Source: Acanthaster planci
Lineage: Eukaryota > Echinodermata > Asteroidea > Valvatida > Acanthasteridae
Assembly: GCF_001949145.1 (NCBI RefSeq)
Contig: NW_019091367.1
Span: forward strand, 1-47,584
DNA length: 47,584 bases
Direction of reading: 5' to 3'
The translations under genes and the position numbers were made by a program. The first letter of the stretch is position 1. Each line of letters opens with the position of its first letter. The notes under the pieces are model-generated. The model was given only the letters and a program-made list of their open reading frames with translations. It was not told the origin of the DNA and searched no databases. Shown piece by piece: positions 1 through 11,096 of this stretch.

Positions 1-180
1 GTTTAAATTTAGGGTTAGGGCTAAGGTTAGGGGTGGGGTTAGGGTTAGGGTTAGGGGTTAGGTGTTACTGTTAGGGGTTAGGATTGGGGGTTGGGTTAGG
101 GTTAGGGGTAAGTGTTAGCGGTGGGGTTAGGGATAGTTAGGGTTAGTGTTAGGGGTGGGGATGAATAGGGTTAGGGTTAC
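1..180 (+). repeat. Degenerate telomere-like TTAGGG array
   Basis: The first 180 bases are mostly variants of TTAGGG (GGGTTAGGG, TTAGGGG, GTTAGGGGT) on the plus strand, decaying into unique sequence after about 180. The G-rich strand reads rightward into the window. At a left-hand chromosome end the plus strand would read CCCTAA, so this looks like an interstitial or subtelomeric array, or an inverted contig end, rather than a true telomere at base 1. Confidence 0.8.
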
Positions 181-1650
181 AAATAACAGAAAAGTTACAA
201 AACATTGAGTGCAAACACAAAGCAGTAACAGTAACAGTAAAAAAATAATAAAGAAAAGATTAAAATAAAAAACAAGTAGCGCTAAAATGACATTGTAGCT
301 GTTCAGAGAGGGACTCTCATTTACTGTATTAGGCCATTCCGTTCCCATGCTGTTCGAACAAAATATTTGAAAGAATAGTTTTAGCAGAATGGATAGTCAA
401 TTTCAAAGTGAGATTATTTGCCTACTCTAAATGTCATTCTTTATATGAATTTGTCTAAATATTCATTCACCATTTTATTGAAAGAAAAGATTGCTATAAA
501 CAAACTGAGTAGCTATGGTCGCGCTATAATCGATAATGTATAAAGTATATGTAATTGCAATTTTTTTCCTTTACAGCCAAACTTCAAACGACTAAGAAAA
601 CGTACTAACTGAACATTCTGAACCCTCTCTGAACACTCAATGTTAAAATTTATATTACATGTGTACAGCTGAAGCAAAACAGCTACATCGGCTCTCACAC
701 TCTCTGGCACCATTGAGTTGAATCCTGGATTTGCAGTCCGAGAGTGCCAGCATTACTGACCTCAGATTCTAATAATTCAAGGTTCATAACTTTCTGATCA
801 TGTTGACACCATCAACATAAAAACTGAATACACGATGCAGTTACAGAAATATGAATGAAAAATGAACGAAATGCTGGATACTGTTTTTGCAGAAATAAAG
901 GTCGCTGAATTATTGACATCTGGTCAATGCTGAAAGGATGACCAGGTGCCTACGTGGCCTTTTCTTTTCTTTCCGTTTCTTTGGAGCGATCGCCATTTAC
1001 AATTTCCCAGGGCCGGATGTAGGATTTTCCCAAAAGGAAGGGGAGTGAACTAAATCAGTAATGGCAAATGCCCGTGACGTGGGGTCCGGAGCCATTTGTA
1101 TTCTAGGCGATCTGTGTGCAATTTCAGGCAATACGACCCTCCTCCTTTTCCTCTCCCTCCCTTGTCAAGTTTTTTCTTCTTCATTTACTTATTTCTATAT
1201 TTGTAGTGAAAAAGGGGTGCCGCGCGCCCCCCTCGTCCCTGCTTCCATGGTTAGCAATATTGCTAACGACACTTTGGGCGTCCTTAATATGCACCTTAAA
1301 AGGAGTTTACTCTTTTCGATCATTGGACATGAATTTTGCGAAAATCGAACATACCGTTCTTGCGCAGTACGCATTTTTCGGGTCAGCCAAAAATGTATAC
1401 TTTCTCCCCTGCGGTGCTCATCAGTGTACCATCCGTGACGCAGGCTGGCACACCTTGAACTTCAAATGACAGTAACGACAAAAACATGCGTGATTGAGCA
1501 CAAACTTCTCATTAATTTTGTAATGATAAGGCGTGTTTTACATGCATGTCAAGTTTCCAAAATATCGAGTAAAGCACAGCCAAATGGGGGGGGGGTTCCG
1601 CCATCCCGGCTGTGAAATGGGCTAAAAATGGTGTGTGATCCTGTTCCGAG
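181..1650. other. Intergenic region, no gene recognised
   Basis: Only short open frames lie here, without splice-site pairing or family resemblance. The left part is AT-rich. A GC-richer stretch with homopolymer G runs begins near 1580 and leads into the putative MGAT4 promoter. Confidence 0.5.
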
Positions 1651-1894
1651 AACATTGTTCTTGAGTCGTATTCCCGCCGTTCGAGCGAGGGAACAAGAAA
1701 CCCGTGTCAAGGCGGCCGCCAGAACTCGACTTAAAAGGCTATCAAATGAGGGCGCCCTATAAGGGTGATGTGAGCTGCGCTGGCCGCGCGCCGGCGAGCT
1801 GAGCAACCTGAGCGCAGCTAGCTAGCTAGCTAGCGCGTAGTAGTACAGTGCGTACCGTACTTGTTGGAGGGATGGCTGACAGGGGAAGAGCAAC
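1650..1894 (+). promoter_or_regulatory. CpG-rich promoter and putative non-coding exon 1 of the MGAT4-like gene
   Basis: This stretch is much richer in CpG than its surroundings (GGCGGCCGCC, GGCCGCGCGCCGGCG). It contains a (GCTA)n run at about 1817-1835 and ends in a near-perfect splice donor, CAAC|GTAAGT, with the last exon base at 1894. The next strong acceptor on this strand in front of a gene start is TTACAG at 3595-3600, just before the MGAT4 start codon. I infer a 5'UTR exon ending at 1894; the transcription start itself is not visible. Confidence 0.5.
1817..1835. repeat. (GCTA)n microsatellite in promoter
   Basis: AGCTAGCTAGCTAGCTAGC, a self-complementary tetranucleotide run, lies inside the putative first exon or promoter. 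Confidence 0.8.
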
Positions 1895-2198
1895 GTAAGT
1901 TCAACTTGATTCATGTCTAGGATAGGCCTAGCCTGCAGTGCGTGAAAATTGCCAACTCGAGGATAACTTCTCATGATTTGTGTCCTAGCAATTTTCTCTG
2001 TCACCCGTTCTGAATCGTAGGGCACGAGACTGCCGTACATGCCATTGAATCTACACGTAACCTGCTTCAACAACAGTATGATCCCCATGTTGCTTTTACT
2101 TAGTAGAGGTAGAACTATATACAAACTTCCAAAAACATATTTTGGCTGTTTTAATTGTGCCAACTTACGCTTCCACCACATTTATTTGTGCAACCAAA

Positions 2199-2793
2199 TT
2201 TCATACATGCCTTCTTGGTGAAGTTAGAATGTCAGATGGGAACCTGGGGGAGGTTTATTTGCCCTATAATCCTCATTAAAATGGTGAAATTCTTGAGCAT
2301 TTTGCCCATCCTTACAGAAAATCACCAGCATGAGTACATGCAACTGTCAGCTGTGTGATAGCTTGACCAGTCGAAACACAGCTTCCATCTTTTCCCGTCA
2401 CCCACAGATGAAAGCTGCACTATGATTGGTCCAATTAGCTTCCATTCCAGTGACCACACAGTGTCACAGGTCAGCTTTCATTTGGATGGGGTCAGGAAAA
2501 CAAAAGGAAAAAATAGGAGCTGTATTGGGAATGCGAATGGTTAAGCGATCATACAGTTGACAGTCATTGAGAGTACATGCTGCTGATTTTCTGGAGTGTG
2601 AGCAAAGTGCTCAAGAATTTCACCATTTAATGAATAGGGTAAGTGTGGGTATACCCGATCGGGGGGGGGGAACCCGATCAGCCGTGATTTTTTTTCATAT
2701 AGAATCATGGCTGATATAACAACACTTACCCTAAGTAATGAATAAACCTCCCCATCTTACAATCTAACTTCACCAAGAAGGCATGTATGAAAA
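2199..2793. mobile_element. Large fold-back (inverted-repeat) element
   Basis: The left arm (from about 2199) and right arm (to about 2793) are reverse complements over some 200 bases with mismatches. Landmarks shared in opposite orientation are CATACATGCCTTCTTGGTGA at the outer ends, GAGGTTTATT, TGAAATTCTTGAGCA, GAAAATCA.CAGCATG and GATGAAAGCTG near the centre. The centre lies at about 2420-2470. The right arm is longer because a second element is inserted at about 2634-2733. There is no coding capacity, so it is a non-autonomous fold-back transposon within the putative first intron of the MGAT4-like gene. Confidence 0.75.
2634..2733. mobile_element. Nested MITE inside the fold-back right arm
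   Basis: TAGGGTAAGTGT at the left end is mirrored by ACACTTACCCTA at the right end. Inside is a further palindrome (CCCGATC ... GATCAGCC and CGTGATT/AATCATGG). The flanks AATGAATA (left) and AATGAATA (right) look like a target duplication. The segment is absent from the otherwise matching left arm of the fold-back element. Confidence 0.65.
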
Positions 2794-3236
2794 TACTGGG
2801 GTTTTTTTCAGACAAGTCCCTCAGGTTTGTGCGCAGGGGCGTCAACTTATGTCCATAATGTGGAACCTTTTCCACGTCAAATTTAGCAGGGAACATACAC
2901 AAGCACTAACTTAGAAAACAGAATTTTTCAGACCATTGTCATAGGGTATGTGCACAGAGTGTCAAGTGATGTCCATGCAACTTTTTCCTCATCAGGGGCT
3001 GTTCAGCTGATGAACCATGGACGTATGAACCGACAAGATGGTTACATGTACATTGCAAACCATACAAGTTATTGAGGGTCCCTGTGAATGTAACTGTGAT
3101 AATGATGTCTTCATTCAGTCCTTGCAAATGCACCATGGTGCCTTGAGCATTACTTCATGTAATGTGTGTGTACTGTAAATTTTCATTTTGCCATTTTCAG
3201 GGCATTATGGGGAGAATTGTGATGTAATTTTAAGCA

Positions 3237-3387
3237 TTAACCCTCCTATGCTGAAGTCACTCTTTCGGTCACTTGGTAAACACCTCAAAGAAGCACAGCT
3301 GTGTCATGTTATGCACTGCACCAACATGCAAGAGAGTGACCTTGGGCACTTGTGCATATTTGTGCTGTAAAACTAAAGGAGGGTTAA
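3237..3387. mobile_element. TTAA-flanked MITE, piggyBac-like termini
   Basis: The ends are TTAACCCTCCT and AGGAGGGTTAA, a perfect 11-bp inverted repeat starting with CCCT next to a TTAA site on each side. TTAA target duplication with CCCT...AGGG ends is typical of piggyBac-type elements. There is no coding capacity over 151 bp. It lies in the putative first intron of the MGAT4-like gene. Confidence 0.6.
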
Positions 3388-3642
3388 TCATTAGCTTTTT
3401 CAGCAATGACATTTTACCAAAATCTTTTCTGGCTATTTTGCTGTCGGTCAAGTTTTGTTTTCTAAATGTTGGATCAGTTGGGATTGAGTTGAATTTTGTT
3501 GTGATCAGTTAAGTGCACTTTTAAAAGTATTATTTAGACCAGTCTAGTTGGGATTTGGCTTGTAGTAGCATCTTAGCTTGTGATTTCTGGTCCATTACAG
3601 CTGGAAGAGTGACGTTTTCATGGTAACACATCTCAAGCAAAC

Positions 3643-6600
3643 ATGATGCAGGGACTGACCATCAGAACCTGGAATCGGCTTCTTGTTGCCGCCGTGCTGG
3701 TCCTCTTTGCTCTGAATTTATGGCTGGTGAGGACGCTTCTGAATGGTACATCAGGTTGGTGAGGATTCCTTTGCTCTTTTAAGCACAAGACTTGCCTTTG
3801 TCATTTGTTACATTACGTGAAAAGCTGTTTAAGGACTGTTCCAAATCCTCCCTGACAGAAAAGCAAAATTTGATAATTTCTGGTCAAACTGTGAATGTGT
3901 CATTTGTGCACTTAGATTCAAGGTGCCTGTCGGAATTGTTGCTAATGTGCAAACTGTGGTTGCAATCTTGAGAAATTTCCAAGGAAAAAATTGCCTTCAT
4001 AGCAATGCATTAATAAACAAAAAGGCGCTTTTAGCAAAAATCTTGGCTGTTTAAAATTTGCCAGTGGAACCCAGTATGTGTCATACATGTATGTTTCAGT
4101 CAGTTAAATTAAATTTGACGAGGCAGAGTGAAAAATTAATTAGTTTCTCATGCCAGTCCACTTTGTTTTCCCTGTCAACCATTTGTTTGGTTTTAGGTTT
4201 TATTTTGATTCAGAAAGTAATTTTTATGATTGGTAGTTCCTTTGAAAATATATACACTATACATATAGCTAAGAACCAAAGTTCGAAACTTGTACTCAGA
4301 TTGCAGAACTACTAGTGAGTGGCTTCAGGAAATCCATCGGCCATCTTTGAAGATATCTGCCATCTTGAAAACAAGGAAAAAAGACCTGTGACCTCTTTTC
4401 AAAATATCGAATTAGACATATTTTCCTGGCCTAAGTATCATTTGACAGTGTTCATCACTTGTTCCTTTGTGTCAGATGTTCAGTTACTGGAAAGGACAGA
4501 TACTTTCAGAAATGCGCACGCTAAAGAGCCGGCATATCAGCAGGTATGTTTCTGTTGGGCGTCTTAGTAATGCGTGCAAGCCGGAAGGAAAAAAAACACA
4601 TGGAACTGTGAAATGAAATGTTGCTTTTCCAAACAATATATTGGGGGAAAAATTACCATTGGACTAATCGGGGCTCTTTAATTGCTTATTGTGTATGTGG
4701 GTCTATCCAGCGACGTAGCGAGTGGGGGGGTGTGGGGGATGTTGCACCCCCCCAATAATTCTTTTCAGTCGGCAAATAAAGGGTCAATCAGCAAATGAAA
4801 CTGAAATTGACGTCATGAATTATTGACGTACATCGACCAGTCAGCAAACTGACCCTGGCACACTCCCCCCAAAGAAAATGCTACGCCGCTGGGTCTGTTG
4901 TTTCCAATGATGACGCTGCCCCTAATGTAGTACTGATCTCGGCTGCCTCTACCTCGTCATACGTGTGCTCACTGATGACTTCTTAGTCCACTCAGAGAGG
5001 CGAAGCTGCAATTACAGGTATTGCACATGTGGTCACCACCCGGCAATGCAGCAAATGCGACGAATGAGCGTCAAAGATTGCACCTTGCAAAGTGATGCTG
5101 GTATACCACATGACACGTGTCACAAAGTAGCATGTAGTACACTACATGTGCATTCATAGATGGAAAGTATATGTACACATGTTTATCATGATGCTGCCTT
5201 TTTTATCTTACCCCAATATACCAAATGACAAAAGTGATGCAACTTTACATGTTGTTAAAAGGAAACAGACTATTTTTCCTTCCAGCCTCAATTTGGTTAC
5301 TCTGCTTTCAATGGTAGAAAAACAAAATGGCTGCCCCATGATAAAGGTCTGTATGCTTCAGGGTCACACCCGGTCTCATAACAAATGCTCCATCAATTAT
5401 TTTGGCATGCAGTGGCTTTGTTTTGGGATGCAAAAAAAGTCACAGCATCTCCAGGTTGTATGGCCAACTGAGGGCACAGTGAAAGAGAAGGGAAGGTGTT
5501 GGGTATGCAGAAATATACATGTACCTGTGTTTAATTCAAATGCCTGTGGCTGAAAGAAATACATGATTCTATGGAAATTTGTGCAGCCACTATTCCAAGG
5601 CTTCCACATCCGCCTGTGCTGCTTGTAGTCACAGCCATAACTTTTCGACATTTCCTCCATGTGTGAGTTATTTCTTAAGGGCTACTTATGGCTTGTCTTT
5701 TACTTCATTTGTCTTGCAGGCTCAGTTGTCTACAGACTCCAAGCCACAGCTGTGTTCCAGTTCCACGCACATTGACAGGAATAAAGCTATCGTACTCGGC
5801 CATCGCAGACATACAAAAGGTAATAGTAATCATAGGCTTCTCGTCAGACCCTTACACCGTGCCGTAGGGGACCACTGCCATATTTACTGACTCTTTAACA
5901 GTTTTGACCTCTTGACAGATATCACCTGTACATGTACACTTGCCTTAGCTAAGCAAATTTATACAGCCATTAGAACGAAGGAACGTGAACTTTGGATTTT
6001 AAAATGCTAGAGTAACACCCTAAGAAACGATGGAAAGACAAGATCCAGGAGGACCTGCGGGCCCTGAGGTTATGGCCTGAAATGGCGCTGGACAAAGACA
6101 GTTTGAGACATGCAGTAGGACCTCCTCGGCAAGTGAAGCCAACTATAGGGAGGACCCGTCCAACCCCTGCTTCTAGGGAAAGTAGAACATAAAACTGAAG
6201 ATGATGATGATGGAATAAGAGTGGCTCATTTAAATATGAAAGAAAACAAAGCACAAAGAGGGATCACAAACATCAAAAGCCAACTGTGTCTCTCTTAAAG
6301 AGACTGAAGACGGGAAAGCAAATAAATTGTGCTCATCAGACCAGTCAAGAGCAAGTGAACTTCAAGTCAAAAGATATTGAACCAAAAAACCTAAAGAAGA
6401 GTAATGATTAACTATCACAAGCACAGTTGTACATTTGTTTGAATTCCTCACCCTCTTTTCCGCGGTTGTCGAAATGTCAGAAAATTCGCAAGTCATGGAC
6501 TGAACATAACTTGCAGTTTGGACTGTGCCATCATCTGATTTTTAAATCTGTTTTGCAGATTTCTTGACAATAGGAATACCGACAGTCAAGCGACACCAGA

Positions 6601-7712
6601 AGTCGTATCTTCAGGAGACTCTCAACTCTATCATTGAAAACACCAGCGTCGAACAGCGGGCATCCATCACCGTCATTATATTCGCAGCCAACTTTGACGA
6701 GGAACTGAACCACCGCCTCAAAGTTGACCTGGACTCCACCTACCGCAAGCATTTCAACTCAGGCTTCATGCAGCTCATCGCTGCCCCTCGCTCGTTTTAT
6801 CCTTCCTTGGACAACCTGAAGCAAAACTTTGGCGACTCCAAAGAGCACGTGGCGTGGCGAGCCAAACAGGTCGTGGACTTTGCGTTCTTGTTCAGCTACT
6901 GCCAGGGTCTGTCCGAGTACTACCTTCAGCTGGAAGATGACGTCATCTCCTCACCAGACTTTGTCCAGTACATTAAAAATTACCTGGATACAGTGAAGCA
7001 TAAAAAATGGGTAACACTGGAGTTTTCAGAGCTGGGTTTCATTGGTAAGCTCATTCAGTCGAGTGAGCTACCGCGACTGACACAGTTCATGCTCTTCTTT
7101 TACGAGGACCAACCAGTTGACTACTTGCAGCAATATTACAATCATTTGAATGCTCAGGAGGGTACATTTAGACATGCCCCTTCGTTGTTCCAGCATATTG
7201 GCACAAAGTCCTCCCTGACAAACAAGGAGCAGGAGCTGATGGACCGTTTCTTTGAGGACAGCGTCAGGAAATACAAGGGCGACAACCCGCCGGCCGTACT
7301 GTTCAGCAGCATGGAAGTCTTTGGCATGTACGTACCCCAGCTTGCCTACAGCTCCAAGCCTGGGTACTTCTGGGGTAAGACTCCCATCACGGGAGACTCC
7401 TTCCTGGTTACCTTCGAGTCGCCCGCCCAGCTTTCCAGAGTCATCATAGAAACAGGGTCGGAGAAAAACCCGGAGGATTACTTGCGGTCGGGAAAGCTTG
7501 AGGCTAGCCCGGTGGTGATCTCTCAAAGTTTAGATGGAACACCACGATGCGCGGATTATCGTTCCATCGGTATTTTTGCTGATGGGAAATTAGATGTCAG
7601 TAACTTAGAAACAAAGCTGGACTTCAGAACTAAGTGCATGCAGATTACTGTCACCAAAAGTCAACAGCAGTGGCTGTTAATCAAGGAGATAGCTGTATGG
7701 GTCCGCAAGTGA
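3643..7712 (+). CDS. MGAT4: MGAT4-like alpha-1,3-mannosyl-glycoprotein 4-beta-N-acetylglucosaminyltransferase
   Basis: Coding exons are 3643-3754, 4476-4543, 5720-5819 and 6559-7712; the phases join cleanly to give 477 aa and TGA. Family role: transfer of GlcNAc from UDP-GlcNAc in beta-1,4 linkage to the alpha-1,3 mannose arm of N-glycans in the Golgi. The protein starts MMQGLTIRTW and has one signal-anchor segment (about 13-30), a short stem, then the glycosyltransferase-54 domain from FLTIGIPTVKR (95-105). LEDD at 218-221 is the expected metal/sugar-nucleotide acidic motif; WVTLEFSELGFIGK and PSLFQH are further family landmarks. About 340-477 resembles the C-terminal domain of MGAT4 proteins. 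Length is close to the animal family (about 480-550 aa); GIPTVK and FGDSKE look more like MGAT4A/B than MGAT4C. The start ATG follows acceptor TTACAG at 3595-3600, so a non-coding exon precedes it. No canonical AATAAA is close behind the stop. Confidence 0.9.
4708..4892. mobile_element. MITE with CCAGCG(A/G)CGTAGC termini
   Basis: The left end CCAGCGACGTAGCGAGTGGG and the right end GCTACGCCGCTGG are inverted repeats, with G-rich and C-rich tracts just inside. There is no open frame. It lies in intron 2 of the MGAT4-like gene. Similar (C)CAGTGGCG/TGC-type ends occur at 18645, 21390-21470, 24922 and 30615. Confidence 0.55.
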
Positions 7713-7938
7713 TCAACCATACATGTAAAAAGGTATGTTAAGTTATTTCGTGATGCACAAATGGTGAAGCATCAATATCACATCCAACTATCCGGAAGCT
7801 CTTGTCTCATGTGTCATCACTAATCAAACTTCAAAGGGTCGCATGTTTTCATCTTCTGGGAATGCTGCCTCTAATCTCAGTACATCATTCTTTTGAATTC
7901 ATATGAATGTAAATATTGTAGCAGAAGTTGCTGAGAGC

Positions 7939-8068
7939 CAACACAAATAGAGAACCGACGTGTGACGTCACTATGAACCAGAAAGTGCAGTGCAAACGAA
8001 TGGAGTATGAACACATTTTGGTTCACGCGCTGGTTCTCGTGCTAATGCCTTCGGTACTCTATTGTGGA
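7939..8068. mobile_element. MITE-like palindrome
   Basis: The left end CACAAATAGAGAACCGA and the reverse complement of the right end (CCACAATAGAGTACCGA) match over about 16 of 17 bases. A TGACGTCA octamer lies just inside. There is no open frame. Confidence 0.5.
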
Positions 8069-9230
8069 TATTCCATCCCTTCCCAATGTCACTGATATAT
8101 TTTGCGGTTATGCTACGTAGGCAAGCAGTCAAACATATACTGTTGTACATGTATTCCATTTACTTTTGCATGTCAGGGTTTCCCTCGCCTATTCAACTGT
8201 GAAGTAACCCACCTCACTGATTTTAGTGACCATAGAAGAAAAAGTAAAATAACTTAGATATTTTGAAATAGATCGGTTTGAAAACGCACAGAATGGTAAA
8301 GAGGGACACAGAGTACAAGATCGATTTACTTTAGAGGAAAAATTAGGAGTAAATGTACTACAAGCATTAGTAAAATTTGTAAAATTTATTTTAGGCCTTT
8401 TTGAAAACAATTGCCTTGGTTTCAGGCACTAGAATTTTGTTAAAAATTTGTTTGACCACCTCAGAAAGCAGTACTTTAGTGGAAAACCCATTACATGTAT
8501 ATGTATGTTTATCCGTAATCGGTGTGACGACCTTGAGAAACTCAGTTTTGGGGAAATGTGTACCTTTACTTTTTATTTTCATGAGCAAAGTGCTGGTGAT
8601 GACCATTGTTGTCATATGTGGTGAGATCTCCGTGGTTGAGGTTTTTTCTTCCTGGAGAAGGGTCAGTTTAGAGTGTAGACCTTGAGATCCCTAGTGCCAC
8701 TCAGTAAAAGTATAGAGAGAGGTACGTGTACCGCTATTTAGAACCCCGTCTTTATGCTCTCCACATTTTGAAAAGGCCATTTTTTTTTCAAAAGGTACCG
8801 ATTTTTGGCATTATAAAAATGTACATTTGCATTGATGATTTAAGTTTGATGTTCATTGTTTAACTGGTTAGCAGCTGCAGTCACTTCCCATGGATTTGTG
8901 TAGTACTCCAAGCCTCAGTTGCCGCCTTAGGTACTAACAAGAAACTGTTGCATTGGATGACTGATGTAAAGTGTACACGTACATTGTATATATACATGTA
9001 TGTAAAAAGCATTTATAAGTACTAATGTACCATACGGTCAGGGTGTGCATGTAGTGCGTGTGATTTCTGACTAACTTTTTCTGTCAAAGAGCAGGGATGT
9101 TTTTGTGAAGTTGAAGTGTTTGGATTTTTGGTTTCCTTTTTCTTTAAATAAGCGTGTTGAAACAGGTTAAAGAAATTTGTCATGCTATTGGAAGATGCCA
9201 TTTGATGGATAATTATTATTTATTATCTTC

Positions 9231-9450
9231 AGGCAAACTTGAATTCTCAGTTCTGATTGGTCGATCCATGGCAACAAACAGTGAGGTCTGCCAAACCCCA
9301 TGCTGTTCAAACTCCACGCACTGTGCACAACTGCAAACTTTAACCCTAAAAGCCCTGAATCCTCCAATTTTAATATGATTTTGCACACACCCTAGGGAGT
9401 TCGGATTACTGTAAATTCAAAGGTGAAGCATTTGCGCACATAGACCCCTA
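9231..9450 (+). repeat. Dispersed repeat, copy 1 (interrupted)
   Basis: AAACTTGAATTCTC, CTGATTGGTCGATCC.TGG and CAACAAACAGTG are shared with 37157-37365, followed by GCACAACTGCAAA / ACACAACTGCAAA and then ACTGTAAA.TCAAAG. This copy carries an extra 70 bp (9340-9409) relative to the other copy. The repeat is non-coding. Confidence 0.7.
9340..9409. mobile_element. 70-bp TTAA element inserted in dispersed repeat
   Basis: It starts TTAACCCTAA and shares the core CCTCCAATTT.AATA.GATTTT and CACCCTAGGG with the 70-bp element at 33561-33630. Its right end has drifted (TTCGGATTAC where the other copy has TTAGGGTTAA). The matching dispersed repeat at 37157-37365 lacks this segment, so the insertion boundaries are visible in the window. 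Confidence 0.7.
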
Positions 9451-10240
9451 TATAACATATTTACTGTGCGTCAAGTTTGCTTGAAGATAAATGTGTTAAC
9501 ACGCTCGTGCTTATGGAACAAAGGAATAATGTAGTCCACCTGTGTCTCCTATGGGCCTTGTGGTGCACAGAACACAGATAAACTGTGTTCCACTCACGGT
9601 CAATAAGAAATCATACCATTCAGCCAACATTCCATAAAGCCTGAGGCTCATGCTTTCATTTAATGTGCCTTTTATAAAGTACTAGATTCACATAAATAGT
9701 TTATGATATTATGATTTTCATGCCATAACAGGTTAATTATGTTTTGTAAAGGTATTGTAAAGTCAGTTACCAGTACTGTACTACTGGTAGTAGTATTGAT
9801 TTAGGGATGTTTTCACACTATTCTTTAGCTCTAATGTATTCAAGCAAAGCGTATCTAAGGGAGAAAATTTGACCCTGCGCTTGACTACATGTATTCGCAT
9901 GACCTTGAAATATATACATGTACATCTATATTGCAGATCAACATTCATTACATGACTTCATCCAAGCCCAGCTTTGTGGTAGTCTGTATTTCACCATTTT
10001 TTGTAAGATTGTCATCAGCAGCTTTCTTAACAGGACCATTGGACCCCTTTACAGTTCATGGTTTCATGTCTGGGTCTGAGACACACTCTCACTCAGTTGC
10101 ATTTTTCTGTGCAATATTGACTTGACACTGTACCGGTACACCTGCTAGTGTATCCTGTATGTACATGTGTGAAAAGGAAGAGCTTGTACTGTAAGTTTGG
10201 AACAGTAAACTTCCAGCACAAACTCTTTCTTGTCATACTC

Positions 10241-10430
10241 TATCCAGTTTGTGACTTCATCATACACGCGAATACGCCACGATTTGCAGGCTCCCATTGG
10301 ACGATAGTTGAAGTTGCGCATTAACTTCCGGTTCCATGTAAACGGCGATCAGTGCATGTCACTCTATGTGCAGTGCATGTGCTGTGGGCGTGGTTCAAAC
10401 TGAAGTGACGTCACACTTACGAACTGGATA
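10241..10430. mobile_element. MITE family A, copy 1
   Basis: The ends TATCCAGTT and AACTGGATA are inverted repeats. The element is about 190 bp, non-coding, and carries TGACGTCA near the right end. It shares the interior (GCCA.GATTTGCA, TCATTGGAC / CCATTGGAC, AAGTTGCGC.TTAACTT, CATGTAAACGG.GATCA, GTGGGCGTGG) with the element at 10895-11096. A TA dinucleotide flanks each end, as in Tc1/mariner-type derivatives; superfamily is inference. Confidence 0.75.
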
Positions 10431-10493
10431 CAGAGACTTGCATACATCTGGTAGGATGATGAGAAATATTAAATATTGACAATAAATGAATGT

Positions 10494-10713
10494 ACACTGC
10501 AAAAATCAGGGTGTTACATTTAACACTGCCCCCAGTGTTATCAGAGGACCATGCCAAGACTTTTGGTTGTTCGAAAATGTGGGTGTTACTTTTGTTCATT
10601 GTAATACTTGTAGGCATGTAAAGTAACATCAGCAATGTTAAAGGGATTCATTTTTGTGTGGTCAGCTGAAACACCAAACAGTGTTGTTTTTAACACCAGA
10701 GTTTTTGCAGTGT
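10494..10713. mobile_element. MITE family B, ACACTGCAAAAA termini
   Basis: ACACTGCAAAAA at the left is mirrored by TTTTTGCAGTGT at the right, followed inward by GGTGTTA...TAACACTG and CAGTGTT...TAACACC. The element is about 220 bp, non-coding, and sits between the two copies of family A. I could not make out a clear target duplication. Confidence 0.7.
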
Positions 10714-10894
10714 TTAGATACCATTGTATTCTGTTATAATCCAATCAATCACGAGTCAAATATCCAGTAGTCCACCTGTCAGTTCACAAGTACATATAAC
10801 AGGTTATAAACAGTGCCAGAAGATGGAAATGAAAGCCTTTGCATTACCGATCTGTTATGTGTACATGTACCAGTACCGTACTTGCGACTGGATG

Positions 10895-11096
10895 TATCCG
10901 GTTCGTAAGTTACTTCGTCACAATGGAGGATGCGCCATGATTTGCATACTCTCATTGGACAATTGCTGAAGTTGCGCGTTAACTTGTGGTTCTTTGATTC
11001 CATGTAAACGGTGATCAAAGCATGTAACCCTATGAGCAGTGCACGTGTGCAGTGGGCGTGGCTTAAACTGAAGTGACGTCACACTTATGAACCGGA
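10895..11096. mobile_element. MITE family A, copy 2
   Basis: The ends TATCCGGTTCGTAAGT and ACTTATGAACCGGA are inverted repeats of about 14 bases. It is about 202 bp, same strand orientation as copy 1 at 10241-10430, and more intact at its termini. It also carries AGTGACGTCACAC near the right end. Confidence 0.75.

Larger units (their letters stand above)
7713..10240. other. Intergenic/3' region of the MGAT4-like gene
   Basis: No gene is recognised. It holds a probable 3'UTR of unknown length, a MITE-like palindrome at 7939-8068, and a dispersed repeat (about 9231-9450) interrupted by a 70-bp TTAA element. The first AATAAA on the plus strand after the MGAT4 stop is at 10481, so the true polyadenylation site may use a variant signal. 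Confidence 0.5.

Noticed and set aside
1061-1469. Two overlapping plus-strand frames of 125 and 117 codons
   Set aside because: No splice pairing, no family resemblance and overlapping alternative frames; taken as chance in GC-rich DNA.
7068-7526. 152-codon minus-strand frame opposite the MGAT4 catalytic exon
   Set aside because: Antisense shadow of a conserved coding exon.
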